From a virus, in the IMG/VR virus record IMGVR_UViG_3300047200_000500, positions 62,001 to 126,000 of that record: 64,000 nt of DNA; one strand, 5' to 3'. The notes under the pieces are model-generated. The model made no database searches, had not been told where the DNA came from, and saw nothing but the letters and a program-made list of their open reading frames with translations. A program made the translations under genes and the position numbers. The first letter of the stretch is position 1. Every line of letters starts with the position of its first letter. Of this stretch, positions 43,596 through 51,981 are shown piece by piece.

Positions 43596-44456
43596 ATGGG
43601 AGAAGGTCACGACTTGTTTATGGATTTGCAGCCAAGCTACCCAATGCGTTCTGTTGGGAAGCCAAAAATGGCTGGGCCTGAGACATGTGAAAAATGCGGA
43701 ATGGTGATGTATTATGGCAAAGAAGATCATAAATGCAGTGGATTTTCATCTCTTGCTGTGGTTGAAAAACCAAAAACTTATTTTGAAGAATTAGAAGAAG
43801 AAGCTGGCAGATATGGTGGAAAGTATGTTGGTGTATTATATCCGAAATTTATGCTTAGTGCTTATTATTATGTTCATAATGATAAATGGTCATTTTCAAA
43901 AGGTGGTAATCCAGAGACATTTATAGATCACCATCTTGGTGAATGGGTTTCTAAAATTCCTCATAAAGATGTGTATCTGCAAATATTGTCTAATTCTGTT
44001 AAAGCAGATGAGAATTTATTTAAGTTGTTATGCCTTAGACTTAACTATGCTCTTTATATTGGTAAGGAGTCTGTTTCAACTGAAATAAAGATTCATAAAA
44101 ATAAAGTTGGTCATTTATTATTTAATGAATCTACTAAAGTGGTTGATGGTGAAATTGTTTATGATGGAAAATTAGAAACTTCTAATCTTAAAGACGAAGA
44201 AATAGAAGAATGGGCAAAAAAATTCTATTCAGCTGAAGAAACTATATCGCAATCTAAATCTGGTTTACCAGAGCATATACTATACTATATCAATAATATG
44301 TTGCTTGAATATGGATATAAATTAAATCCAGATGGTGAAGCCGTTTATCAAGAATTAAATAAATTAAATAGAGTTTTTATTGAAGAAGGATTAGTAGCTA
44401 GAGTTGCGTTCTTGACCATAATATCATCAATAAAAGAAACAAAGAGGATATCATGA
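43596..44456 (+). CDS. Hypothetical protein with N-terminal zinc-binding motif
   Basis: A 286-residue protein. Residues about 30-48 (ETCEKCGMVMYYGKEDHKC) form a CxxC...HxC zinc finger. The rest is alpha/beta with no family recognised (for example YVGVLYPKFMLSAYYYVH). The stop overlaps the next ATG (ATGA). Confidence 0.6.
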   Translation: MGEGHDLFMDLQPSYPMRSVGKPKMAGPETCEKCGMVMYYGKEDHKCSGFSSLAVVEKPKTYFEELEEEAGRYGGKYVGVLYPKFMLSAYYYVHNDKWSFSKGGNPETFIDHHLGEWVSKIPHKDVYLQILSNSVKADENLFKLLCLRLNYALYIGKESVSTEIKIHKNKVGHLLFNESTKVVDGEIVYDGKLETSNLKDEEIEEWAKKFYSAEETISQSKSGLPEHILYYINNMLLEYGYKLNPDGEAVYQELNKLNRVFIEEGLVARVAFLTIISSIKETKRIS

Positions 44457-44932
44457 ATATCACAAATGGTATGAATGACGCCATGGAGAAACTGGGCATG
44501 AAAATAGGTGACGCTATTAAAATTACCGCACCATTCAAGGGGTCGAAAAAAGACTTCATTGGAAAATTTGGATTCATAGAGGAAGATGCTGGACTCATAC
44601 AAGGTGTGAAGCATTATATAGTGATATTATTGGAAAATGATGGTATTCCATTTGGTAATGGTCCAGTTCCTATTTCATCTATCGAATTAACGGATGATCC
44701 AATTGCTTTAAATGCTTATAAGATTTTTAATGAAAATATTAAAAAAATAATGGAAAATACTAAATCACAGGCTATTGATATTGACAAGGGTTTAGAAGAA
44801 TTATCAAAGAAGCATAATTTATCAATTGCCAAACTTAGAGAGATATATACCGATGTATTTGAACTCACCAAGGGAATAATTTATGAGAATCAAGATCAAG
44901 GAAAACAAGAAAAGCAAGAAGATAAGAGATGA
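44453..44932 (+). CDS. Hypothetical protein with KLREIY module
   Basis: A 159-residue protein beginning MNITNGMNDAMEKLG. A middle beta region (KITAPFKGSKKDFIGKFG), then a C-terminal helix module LEELSKKHNLSIAKLREIY. This last module recurs in the proteins at 49675-50055 and 50069-50965, suggesting a shared interaction helix. It overlaps the next gene by 50 bp. Confidence 0.58.
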   Translation: MNITNGMNDAMEKLGMKIGDAIKITAPFKGSKKDFIGKFGFIEEDAGLIQGVKHYIVILLENDGIPFGNGPVPISSIELTDDPIALNAYKIFNENIKKIMENTKSQAIDIDKGLEELSKKHNLSIAKLREIYTDVFELTKGIIYENQDQGKQEKQEDKR

Positions 44933-45164
44933 TGCAATTAATGCAAAAAGGTTTATAAGACTTGATGTTGGTGGTCGTGATATATATGAATCAGTCTATA
45001 AATTTATTGAAGACAATATTATTGCAAAGGGTGGTGCCATGGGCAAAGATACCAAGCGGTTAACTGCCAAAGCAATCATTGACTTTGCTAATATTCAATT
45101 AAACGGAGTGCGTAAGCGTTCTAAACCACGGCTCGATGCCATTATAAATCATTGTTCTGAATGA
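44883..45164 (+). CDS. Hypothetical basic protein
   Basis: A 93-residue protein starting MRIKIKENKKSKKIRDDA, very basic, with a C-terminal helix. It overlaps the upstream gene by 50 bp in another frame and the downstream one by ATGA. AAGGGA precedes the ATG. DNA or RNA binding is plausible from charge but unproven. Confidence 0.52.
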   Translation: MRIKIKENKKSKKIRDDAINAKRFIRLDVGGRDIYESVYKFIEDNIIAKGGAMGKDTKRLTAKAIIDFANIQLNGVRKRSKPRLDAIINHCSE

Positions 45165-45445
45165 AAATCGCCCATATAGATCTATACTTTCATCTCCCAG
45201 ATGATCACGATGATAATGATTTAATAGTTTTATTAGAACAAATCATAGAATATAAACTAATTAATCAAAATAAAACAGAAAAATCACCAGTTGTAGATGA
45301 ACTTAAAAACACTAAATCAATTAGTAAATACGGATACGATGTAATGATGTACAATAAGTTTATGAAATCAGTTAAGGAAAAAGGCTATAAGTTGTGCGGA
45401 GATGTTAGATTTATTAACGCTATGTCTGATAAGATAAACCTTTAG
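45161..45445 (+). CDS. Hypothetical small protein
   Basis: A 94-residue acidic protein (MKIAHIDLYFHLPDDHDDND) of alpha/beta character. Coupled to the preceding gene by ATGA. No family recognised. Confidence 0.52.
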   Translation: MKIAHIDLYFHLPDDHDDNDLIVLLEQIIEYKLINQNKTEKSPVVDELKNTKSISKYGYDVMMYNKFMKSVKEKGYKLCGDVRFINAMSDKINL

Positions 45446-45454
45446 GAGAATAAC

Positions 45455-45670
45455 ATGCATGGTCACGTCCACATTTTTGAATTACCAGATAATTCAAAAC
45501 TCGCTTGCTATAATATTCAATTTATGAATAAAGATGAGCTTGGAATAATTAAACTAGCTCTTGATAAGGTAATGCCTAAAGACAGAAATGAAGTTTATAA
45601 TAATGTTGTCGCTACTGTTAATAATATAATTATTGATGGTGTAAAAGCCACATCACCTAAAATTCCTTAA
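45455..45670 (+). CDS. Hypothetical small protein
   Basis: A 71-residue protein beginning MHGHVHIFELPDNSKLAC, with His residues at the N-terminus and a C-terminal helix. Preceded by TTTAGGAGAATAAC, a good Shine-Dalgarno. A hairpin follows at 45712-45729. Function unknown. Confidence 0.57.
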   Translation: MHGHVHIFELPDNSKLACYNIQFMNKDELGIIKLALDKVMPKDRNEVYNNVVATVNNIIIDGVKATSPKIP

Positions 45671-45711
45671 AGAATATATTAACTAAACAAAATTCCCTGT
45701 TAAAAAATAAT

Positions 45712-45737
45712 ATCAGCAATTCTGCTGATGTTTATAA
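45712..45737 (+). terminator. Possible weak terminator
   Basis: ATCAGCA (45712-45718) pairs with TGCTGAT (45723-45729) around ATTC, followed by GTTTATAA. A short stem with a weak T run, placed between the small-gene cluster and the cold-shock gene. Confidence 0.45.
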
Positions 45738-45766
45738 CAATGAGACTATAACCCCAGGAGGTAAAA

Positions 45767-46216
45767 ATGTCTCTTCAAAGTGGCGATGTGCTTCGTGGTT
45801 CTGTTAAACGCTTCAATTCCAAGCGTGGATTTGGCTTTGTCCAAATCACTGGTGAATCGACCAGTGAAGAGGATGATGTTTTTGTTCACCAGTCTGATAT
45901 TGACATGGAGGGGTTCAGATCCCTTAATGTTGGTGAGGATGTGGAATTCACTCTTGAGATTACTGCCGAGAATATGCTTAAGGCAAAATCGGTGAAGCTC
46001 ATTAGTGTTCGTGTTCCATCTGCCCCTTCCTCCCATCATACTTCTTATCAGTCACCTCGTGGTGCTGGTGGGCCTCTTGTTGATGCTGGACAGCGTGCTT
46101 TGGTTCGCACAGAACGTTTGGAACGTCAGATGAAGAAGCTGATTGAGATTCTGACGCGTGACAATGATGGTGTAGTCCTGGAATCCCAGGATGTCCAGGA
46201 AATCTATACCGCCTAA
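45767..46216 (+). CDS. Cold-shock-domain protein with C-terminal helix
   Basis: A 149-residue protein. Residues about 8-82 are a cold-shock domain: GSVKRFNSKRGFGFVQ (RNP1) and DVFVHQSDI (RNP2), then GFRSLNVGEDVEF. It would bind single-stranded DNA or RNA, as a chaperone or antiterminator. The C-terminal ~40 residues are a helical extension (RTERLERQMKKLIEILTRD) not found in the minimal CspA, possibly for oligomerisation. An excellent AGGAGG lies 7 bases upstream, and codon use is GC-rich, both indicating high expression. A terminator follows. Confidence 0.88.
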   Translation: MSLQSGDVLRGSVKRFNSKRGFGFVQITGESTSEEDDVFVHQSDIDMEGFRSLNVGEDVEFTLEITAENMLKAKSVKLISVRVPSAPSSHHTSYQSPRGAGGPLVDAGQRALVRTERLERQMKKLIEILTRDNDGVVLESQDVQEIYTA

Positions 46217-46235
46217 ATCCCCTCGCGTGTGATCG

Positions 46236-46275
46236 TTCAGCCGTGGCATAAAACCCACGGCTGAACTGTTTTTAT
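46236..46275 (+). terminator. Terminator after the cold-shock gene
   Basis: TTCAGCCGTGG (46236-46246) pairs with CCACGGCTGAA (46255-46265) around CATAAAAC, followed by CTGTTTTT. Strong intrinsic terminator. Confidence 0.9.
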
Positions 46276-46324
46276 ATATTAAATAATTTACAAAGTCTGT
46301 TAAAAAATATTGAAGGAAATCAAA

Positions 46325-46849
46325 ATGCTCAAGCCTCTCATCTTTTCCCTTATCCTTATCTCTGCTTGCTTTGCGGCGGAAGATAAAGCTCTGCTTCCCG
46401 CATCTGCTGCGACAGCCATGAAGACATATGAGGCCGAACTGGCAAAGGCCAAGGCCGAGTATGACAAGCGGGAGGAAACAGCCAGGAAGGCGTTACTCCC
46501 AGCTTTGGCGAAGGCCAAGGATGCAGAAATGAAGGCCAATAACCTGGAAGGGGCATTGGCAATCAAGAAGAAGATTGAAGAGTTTTCCGATCAACCAACA
46601 AATAGTGTTGTTATAATTTCAGCATCTTATGGATTTACAAAGGACAATACCGTAAATGCACTAAAATATATAATTGAAAAGACTGAGAATGGCACCAAGC
46701 CATATATTGATCATGATAATGCATGGAAGATAATTGGTAATCCAGCCCCTCGCGATCCTAAAGGGTTTTTCATTAAGTACAAGATTAACGGTAAAATAAT
46801 TGAAAAGAGATTTGGTGAAAATGATACTATAGAGTTCAAGGCTGAATGA
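46325..46849 (+). CDS. Secreted/lipoprotein with PVC-type coiled coil and beta domain
   Basis: From ATG 46325 (AAGGAAATCAAA upstream), 174 residues. Residues 1-17 are a signal peptide (MLKPLIFSLILISACFAA) with a possible lipobox ISAC; either signal peptidase I or II could act. Next is an Ala/Lys/Glu coiled coil (AYDKR-like repeats ending NLEGALAIKKKIEEF), a pattern common in Planctomycetes/Verrucomicrobia/Lentisphaerae secreted proteins, then a beta domain (ISASYGFTKDNTVNALKYI, GDP-like loop). The first 260 bp are GC-rich and the rest AT-rich, as if two pieces were joined. Probably acquired from a host; exported in the infected cell. Confidence 0.7.
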   Translation: MLKPLIFSLILISACFAAEDKALLPASAATAMKTYEAELAKAKAEYDKREETARKALLPALAKAKDAEMKANNLEGALAIKKKIEEFSDQPTNSVVIISASYGFTKDNTVNALKYIIEKTENGTKPYIDHDNAWKIIGNPAPRDPKGFFIKYKINGKIIEKRFGENDTIEFKAE

Positions 46850-47564
46850 AATGATCAAAATCAGCCTGCATTAATTTTTTATTATAAGTATAATGAATTA
46901 ATATACCGTTTTTACGTGGTATTTTATTATGAGGAAATCCTATTTTCCCAAGATCCCATTCTTTACACGGAATCAACTGTTTTCTAATTAAAAAATTAAA
47001 TGCAGCTTGATCGAGAAAATGTTTAATTTTTTTATTACAATGTTTTTTAACTTTTAAAATATTTTTCCATACATTAAATAATTGATATATTAACCCACTG
47101 TTTATACAAAATGATCCTGAATTTATGCCATTTTTATTTTTAAAAATCATTTTTTCATCATCGTTAAAATAAATCATATTGCCATCACTGTTCCATTGTT
47201 CTTCGGTATACAATAAGCAGTCACATGCTTTAAATAATTCTTGTATTGGTTTTACACAAATAATGTCGGCATCTAGATACATTATTTGTTTGTATTTCTT
47301 AAAATTTATGAAATTATCCGCGTGCATTCTGAGCAATATTGGTTTTATATCAGTATTTGTTATTATTGTTTCTGATTTTAATTTTAAATGTTCTTTATCT
47401 ATTAAACAAATAATGTCATCTTTATACTTTCCGTTTTTTCTTAAAGAATCAATTAACATATTTGCTTGAATTTGATATTCCGATCCAAATGCTACAATAT
47501 AAATTAAATTTTTTATACCTGTTTGTTTGTCTATACTATCCAAATATTTTGATGTAAATGTCAT
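46836..47564 (-). CDS. GT8-like glycosyltransferase (1)
   Basis: A 242-residue GT-A fold enzyme of the glycogenin/LgtC type. The nucleotide-sugar binding DxD is in IMYLDADIICVKP (DAD 98-100). A later Asn-Ser-Gly-Leu segment (INSGLIYQLFNVW) and DQAAFNFL match the family acceptor region. Paralogous to the next minus-strand gene and coupled to it. Its end overlaps by 14 bp the convergent secreted-protein gene. Likely substrate: host or virion surface glycan; not determinable. Minus strand and lower GC than neighbours suggest acquisition. Confidence 0.78.
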   Translation of the reverse strand: MTFTSKYLDSIDKQTGIKNLIYIVAFGSEYQIQANMLIDSLRKNGKYKDDIICLIDKEHLKLKSETIITNTDIKPILLRMHADNFINFKKYKQIMYLDADIICVKPIQELFKACDCLLYTEEQWNSDGNMIYFNDDEKMIFKNKNGINSGSFCINSGLIYQLFNVWKNILKVKKHCNKKIKHFLDQAAFNFLIRKQLIPCKEWDLGKIGFPHNKIPRKNGILIHYTYNKKLMQADFDHFIQP

Positions 47565-48274
47565 TATTTGATCATATTTTTCATTCTGTTTAATTTTTCT
47601 TGAGGGCTACCCATCAAAAAGTGAAAAACGGCCCCATTCGGTTTGTTATTAAATAACCATTTTTCTGAACTTACCAAATCAATTTTAAACTCATGATAAT
47701 CATGTTTGATCATCATGAGTTTATTAAATGCGGCTTGATCGATTCCTGGAGTTTCCATTTTATTATCTATAATATTTCTCCATTCTTCAAAAAAATTAAT
47801 TTTAGTAATGAATAATCCAGCATTTATTGTGTATCTATCTTTATATCTATTGAATTCTTCATCAGTCATGCATGAGGTATGCAACCACCTTAATCTTGAA
47901 TAACATTGGCCTATTTTCTTTCTTTGTATTGTTACACCAATGTCTTTATTTTTAATATCCCACAATTCATTAAATCTAGATAGCGGTATGGCATCGGCAT
48001 CAATATACATGATTTTATCATAATTTTTTATGTTGATATATTTATCTATGCACATTCTACCTATGATTGGATTTCCAACATATTTATAAATTTTTACATC
48101 ATGTATTGATACATCACAATCAGTTAATAATATTATATCTCCAGAATGAAATTTTTTTAATTGTTCAATATTTATTTTTACTAAATCAAGATACCTACCA
48201 TTCGCGCAATAATACACTAATCTTTTTTCAATTTTGTTGTTAATATTTGATAAATATTTTGTTGTAAAATTCAT
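47564..48274 (-). CDS. GT8-like glycosyltransferase (2)
   Basis: A 236-residue paralogue of the gene downstream on the minus strand, with the DxD in KIMYIDADAIPLSRF (DAD 92-94), an INAGLFITKINFFEEW segment and GIDQAAFNKLM. Stop and next start overlap by one base at 47564. The opening MNFTTKYLSNI versus MTFTSKYLDSI shows the two genes arose by duplication. A glycosyltransferase pair in a tandem array suggests consecutive sugar additions. Confidence 0.78.
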   Translation of the reverse strand: MNFTTKYLSNINNKIEKRLVYYCANGRYLDLVKINIEQLKKFHSGDIILLTDCDVSIHDVKIYKYVGNPIIGRMCIDKYINIKNYDKIMYIDADAIPLSRFNELWDIKNKDIGVTIQRKKIGQCYSRLRWLHTSCMTDEEFNRYKDRYTINAGLFITKINFFEEWRNIIDNKMETPGIDQAAFNKLMMIKHDYHEFKIDLVSSEKWLFNNKPNGAVFHFLMGSPQEKLNRMKNMIK

Positions 48275-48330
48275 ATAAACTTGGCTTATGAAAATTATGT
48301 TTTATCAATTACCAATTAACAAGCAACTTA

Positions 48331-49032
48331 TTATGCTGATACTAATCTTCCACTGATCGCTTTTTGGTTATTAAATGCTCTTTTAAAACCAAAACGTTTA
48401 GCTTTATAATTGCTTTGATCATCTGAATTAAGCTTTTCCCATTTTTCTTTTTCATCTATTAGAGAAAATGCTAATTGTTTGAAATCTGTATTCATGATTA
48501 TTGATGACAATTTTATAGCTGCATTGTGAATATCATCATAATTGTACGAATCATGTTCAATGTGAATCAATTCAAAACAGTTGGCATCATCTATATAATC
48601 AACTGAAAAATCAATGCCATATTTTGATTTTATTGCTAATAACTTTTTTAATTCTGGACGTTTCTTACACAAATTTTCAATTTGTTTTCTTGCTTCTCCT
48701 TCATATGAATATCGATGTGAAATTAAGCTATGATCAAGGACGATAGAACATTTATGAGTTTGATATACCCAATTATCACAAACACTGGTGTGATTTAAAC
48801 AGTGACCAAGTTGGATATTAAAGTGATTATGAATACTCCGTTCTAAAACTGTAAGTTCGTAGCCGTCACGATCAAAATAATTTAAATGTTCGAACAATAA
48901 AAGGTCTTCTGGAATTGGATCTTTGAATGAGATATTCTCTCTGAAGTCTGATTTGTGGAATTTGAAAATGTCTTGGCCAAGCATATTTTTTAAATACTCA
49001 CCACAATTATAGTTCGCGTAAATATAAATCAT
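48331..49032 (-). CDS. Hypothetical protein of the minus-strand glycosyltransferase cassette
   Basis: A 233-residue protein (MIYIYANYNCGEYLKNMLGQ), no domain recognised; moderately conserved looking, with several His and Asp (DHSLISHRYSYEGEARKQ). It lies just upstream of the glycosyltransferases on the same strand, so a shared pathway is possible. Its start codon shares bases with the start codon of the divergent + strand gene (CATG at 49030-49033), leaving no intergenic region. Confidence 0.62.
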   Translation of the reverse strand: MIYIYANYNCGEYLKNMLGQDIFKFHKSDFRENISFKDPIPEDLLLFEHLNYFDRDGYELTVLERSIHNHFNIQLGHCLNHTSVCDNWVYQTHKCSIVLDHSLISHRYSYEGEARKQIENLCKKRPELKKLLAIKSKYGIDFSVDYIDDANCFELIHIEHDSYNYDDIHNAAIKLSSIIMNTDFKQLAFSLIDEKEKWEKLNSDDQSNYKAKRFGFKRAFNNQKAISGRLVSA

Positions 49033-49648
49033 GCAATTTAATGAATTAAAAGTCTTACTTGAACAAAAATCTACTACGGCAATTAACCAATTGCTAAAGT
49101 TTAAATTTAGTAATTTATTAGATGTAGAAGATATTAAAAAAAGAGTGGTAAAAGAATTTTGTTTAAAAAATGGATATAAGTTGTGCGTTCTTAAAGAAGA
49201 TATTATTGAAGCTGTAATGTCTAGTAAATCAGATGAAATAACGAATTATTTTGAAAGTAAAGGCTTCACAGTTGTTAAAGAAGAGAAATCTAAAGTTATT
49301 ACTGAGGAGAAATCTAAAGTTATTACTGAGGAAATGAATCCTGATTATAAGTCAGAAATGGCTAAATGGGACGTTAATGATCCTCGTAGAAGACTTGGCC
49401 CTGCTCTTGAATCAGAGTTTGCCAAAGCTGCTGTTATAAATGATACTTTAAATTTTGAAGAACCAGATCAAAATGACCAGAGATTTCCTTGGTTTAAGAA
49501 AATACCCCTTAATCATTATGATTTAGCTTGCCCATATTGTAATGCTGTAATGCGTGAAAAAGAATATAGTTTTAAGTATGATGGAGAAAATAAATGCTGG
49601 ACCCATAATTGTAAACCAGATGCAAACATATTAATGCCGCCAAGGTAA
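49031..49648 (+). CDS. Hypothetical protein with C-terminal zinc finger and [LI]xE leader
   Basis: A 205-residue protein. It opens MQFNELKVLLE-QKST, an [LI]-x-E leader, then a helical region, two tandem EEKSKVIT units (24-bp DNA repeat), and a C-terminal zinc-binding segment, LACPYCNAVMREKEYSF with CWTHNC. The ATG lies 6 bases after GTAAATA with no Shine-Dalgarno, and overlaps the divergent gene's start. Function unknown. Confidence 0.6.
   Translation: MQFNELKVLLEQKSTTAINQLLKFKFSNLLDVEDIKKRVVKEFCLKNGYKLCVLKEDIIEAVMSSKSDEITNYFESKGFTVVKEEKSKVITEEKSKVITEEMNPDYKSEMAKWDVNDPRRRLGPALESEFAKAAVINDTLNFEEPDQNDQRFPWFKKIPLNHYDLACPYCNAVMREKEYSFKYDGENKCWTHNCKPDANILMPPR
49283..49330. repeat. 24-bp tandem repeat (two copies)
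   Basis: A 24-bp unit beginning GAGAAATCTAAAGTTATTAC occurs at 49283-49306 and again at 49307-49330, encoding EKSKVITE twice. Recent in-frame slippage. Confidence 0.9.
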
Positions 49649-49674
49649 TTGTTATAAAATTGTAGAGGTGATTT

Positions 49675-50055
49675 ATGATGATTTGCATAGATAAAGAAAA
49701 TGAAACAGGCACTAAGATACTTGTTGATAATAATAGCTACAGAGTGACTGTATGCGATCAGAGTAACAAGTATAGTAATGACTATGAAACGGCAATTTCT
49801 AATAAGTCGTTATTTGCCATGATTAATGGTAAAATTAGACAGATGACTGTAACTGCAGAAACCATCAGATGGTTGATTGCCCACAGTAAGACTGTTGATG
49901 CTATTAGACTTGAAATGAGTGAAGCAAATAAATGTCCTTTGTCATCGGTTAATGCTTCTGATGGTGTGAAAAAATTACAAGAAGAGTTAAAGGAACATGG
50001 TTGGACTAATAAGAAATTGAACGAGATATATGAAAAAGCATATTTAATGGGGTAG
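49675..50055 (+). CDS. Hypothetical protein with KLNEIY module
   Basis: A 126-residue protein (MMICIDKENETGTKILVDN), probably alpha/beta, ending in the module LQEELKEHGWTNKKLNEIY shared with proteins at 44453 and 50069. Preceded by AGAGGTGATTT. No family recognised. Confidence 0.57.
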   Translation: MMICIDKENETGTKILVDNNSYRVTVCDQSNKYSNDYETAISNKSLFAMINGKIRQMTVTAETIRWLIAHSKTVDAIRLEMSEANKCPLSSVNASDGVKKLQEELKEHGWTNKKLNEIYEKAYLMG

Positions 50056-50068
50056 TCAAATTTAAAAT

Positions 50069-50965
50069 ATGCGTTCAAAATTAGTATTATTATTTGAAGC
50101 ATCATTTGAAAATAGAGATGCTATAATTGGTCTTGAAAAGGTATTAAAAAGTAGTGGATATTCACATTCAAAACTTAATGATATTTATGATCTAGCTGTT
50201 AGTAAAAACAAGGAATTAAACAAAGAAGAACATGGTGGAATGCGTCCATCATTTGGACAAACTAGTAAGCCAATATCTAAGAAACCAATAGACGAAATTC
50301 ATAAAGAATTGCTTCAAGCTGAAGTTAATAAAATTAAAAAGGCTGAAGATTTAACTAATAATGATGAATATGGAATTGGCAGTAATAAAGAAGAAATAAC
50401 TGATTCTGACATTCCAGGTTCACTTCCAACCGTTTCATATAATGATGGGAATACACCAGGAATAGTTAAAGATAAGTCTATCAGAGATGAAGGTGTTATT
50501 GATTCACTAAAACTGTTAGCGACCAATCTTGGGCCAATGGGCAGAGATAAGGCCATAGTATTAGCTGCTAGATTCGATATTGACAGTGAATTGATTGAGG
50601 CAGCTGGTCTTGGTACTTTACCCCCTAATTATACCGATGAGGATGTTTGGAACATATTAAAATTATCAGCTAATGGAAAGAAAAAATTTATTGATGGTGT
50701 ATGGCAGCCTTTTTATATTGAAGCACTTGAAGATGTGAAAGAATTACCTGGGGATGTTAGAGATCACATTGTTGAACTCCTGACATCACAAGAGCCTAGA
50801 GATATTACTTATCCAAGTGTGAATAAAGATTCATTAGTTGATGATCCCGCAAGAAATCAAGGGGTTAGAAAAGTATATGAGGCTAAATTGGTCGAGGATT
50901 TAGTAATAGAGTCAGAAAATGGCATAAGAATCATATCAACTGGCGCTAGAATAGTAGTAGGATAA
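50069..50965 (+). CDS. Hypothetical protein with [LI]xE leader and KLNDIY module
   Basis: A 298-residue protein. It opens MRSKLVLLFE-ASFEN: LFE is the same tripeptide as at the gp23 processing site. Residues about 20-45 (GLEKVLKSSGYSHSKLNDIY) carry the shared helix module. A disordered acidic middle follows, then a folded part (ALEDVKELPGDVRDHIVELL). Possible packaged protein by leader logic. No family recognised. Confidence 0.58.
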   Translation: MRSKLVLLFEASFENRDAIIGLEKVLKSSGYSHSKLNDIYDLAVSKNKELNKEEHGGMRPSFGQTSKPISKKPIDEIHKELLQAEVNKIKKAEDLTNNDEYGIGSNKEEITDSDIPGSLPTVSYNDGNTPGIVKDKSIRDEGVIDSLKLLATNLGPMGRDKAIVLAARFDIDSELIEAAGLGTLPPNYTDEDVWNILKLSANGKKKFIDGVWQPFYIEALEDVKELPGDVRDHIVELLTSQEPRDITYPSVNKDSLVDDPARNQGVRKVYEAKLVEDLVIESENGIRIISTGARIVVG

Positions 50966-50966
50966 T

Positions 50967-51323
50967 ATGAAACTATCTACAATAAATGAATCAACAGATA
51001 TAACTGGTAAATTAGACCCGTTAATATCCAAGTATGACGAATTGAGAATTAAAGCTACTGATGAAATGGCAGATCTTCATTATGAATTAATTGTTGATAA
51101 TCTTAGAGGCATTAATACTATTGAGGGATTAAAAAAGTTTTTAAAAACGATACACAATAGTTTGAATAATGAATTGAATGAACTTAATAAAATTAGATCA
51201 ATGATTAAACCAAAAGATACTTTCGAATTTAGTGCGTTTGAAAGTAGGATGAACTCTTATAATAGAGCTATCACCACATATGAAGATATTATTAATTTTG
51301 GAAAGAGTGTTAAATTTTGGTGA
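50967..51323 (+). CDS. Hypothetical protein with MKLSTINE leader
   Basis: A 118-residue helical protein opening MKLSTINE-STDI, near-identical in style to MKLSLINE at 33799. The rest is two or three long helices (ADLHYELIVDNLRGINTIEG, NELNELNKIRSMI). Starts one base after the upstream stop. Its stop abuts the stop of the convergent membrane-protein gene in the palindrome TGATCA. Confidence 0.58.
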   Translation: MKLSTINESTDITGKLDPLISKYDELRIKATDEMADLHYELIVDNLRGINTIEGLKKFLKTIHNSLNNELNELNKIRSMIKPKDTFEFSAFESRMNSYNRAITTYEDIINFGKSVKFW

Positions 51324-51923
51324 TCAAAATGGCAATTTTGTAGGTGCTTCAATTTTTGGTTGACTAGCACGCCATCCAATTGCTTCTACTTCCTTAACAC
51401 GTTCCTCTTCCTCTTCATTTTCTTTTTTGATCATTTGTATTCTGTAATGGTTTATATACATTGTCTCAAGAATATCGTTACGTGCTACCCAAATTGAGAA
51501 TGCTAATGTGCAAAGTGTAATAAAAGAAAACAGACATAAAATGAACACATTATCAGGAAGAAAAGCTCCAGAATTAGCAATGTTTTCGCTAATTGGATTG
51601 TGAAAACTATAAAATGTGTCTTTACAACCCTTAGCGTAATTTATGAAATTAAGCAGCATAATTAAGAAAAATACCCAGAATACACCATATGATGCATAAC
51701 ACAGAAATGCTAATGGCCCAATAAATCCAAATATTCCGCTCTTGCCATATGGAGCCATAACATCAAACCATGGACGCCTATATTCCTTGGGTAATTTAGC
51801 CCATATATGGCACTTTATTGGTATTATAATTAATAGATGAGTTAATACCCCACATACAAATCCGGCAATCGCAATTGCACCAAGTTGGCCCCATCCACTC
51901 TTCTTTTTGTCATCTTCGCTCAT
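51324..51923 (-). CDS. Multi-pass membrane protein
   Basis: A 199-residue protein with about four hydrophobic segments: about 14-36 (LGAIAIAGFVCGVLTHLLII), about 65-95 (two adjacent, IFGFIGPLAFLCYASYGVFW) and about 127-147 (VFILCLFSFITLCTLAFSIW), then a charged cytoplasmic helix (KKENEEEEERVKEVE). Shine-Dalgarno GAGAGGGA precedes the ATG. It lies on the minus strand beside the tape measure gene. Holin, superinfection exclusion or envelope modification are all possible; none is demonstrated. Confidence 0.62.
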   Translation of the reverse strand: MSEDDKKKSGWGQLGAIAIAGFVCGVLTHLLIIIPIKCHIWAKLPKEYRRPWFDVMAPYGKSGIFGFIGPLAFLCYASYGVFWVFFLIMLLNFINYAKGCKDTFYSFHNPISENIANSGAFLPDNVFILCLFSFITLCTLAFSIWVARNDILETMYINHYRIQMIKKENEEEEERVKEVEAIGWRASQPKIEAPTKLPF

Positions 51924-51981
51924 AAAATTCCCTCTCTATAATTTTATAACAAATAAATAGTTTGGGTTAAATATAATACAG

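Noticed and set aside
46356-46566. Minus-strand ORFs opposite the secreted protein
   Set aside because: Antisense of the Ala/Lys coiled-coil codons; the + strand has start, signal peptide and coupling.
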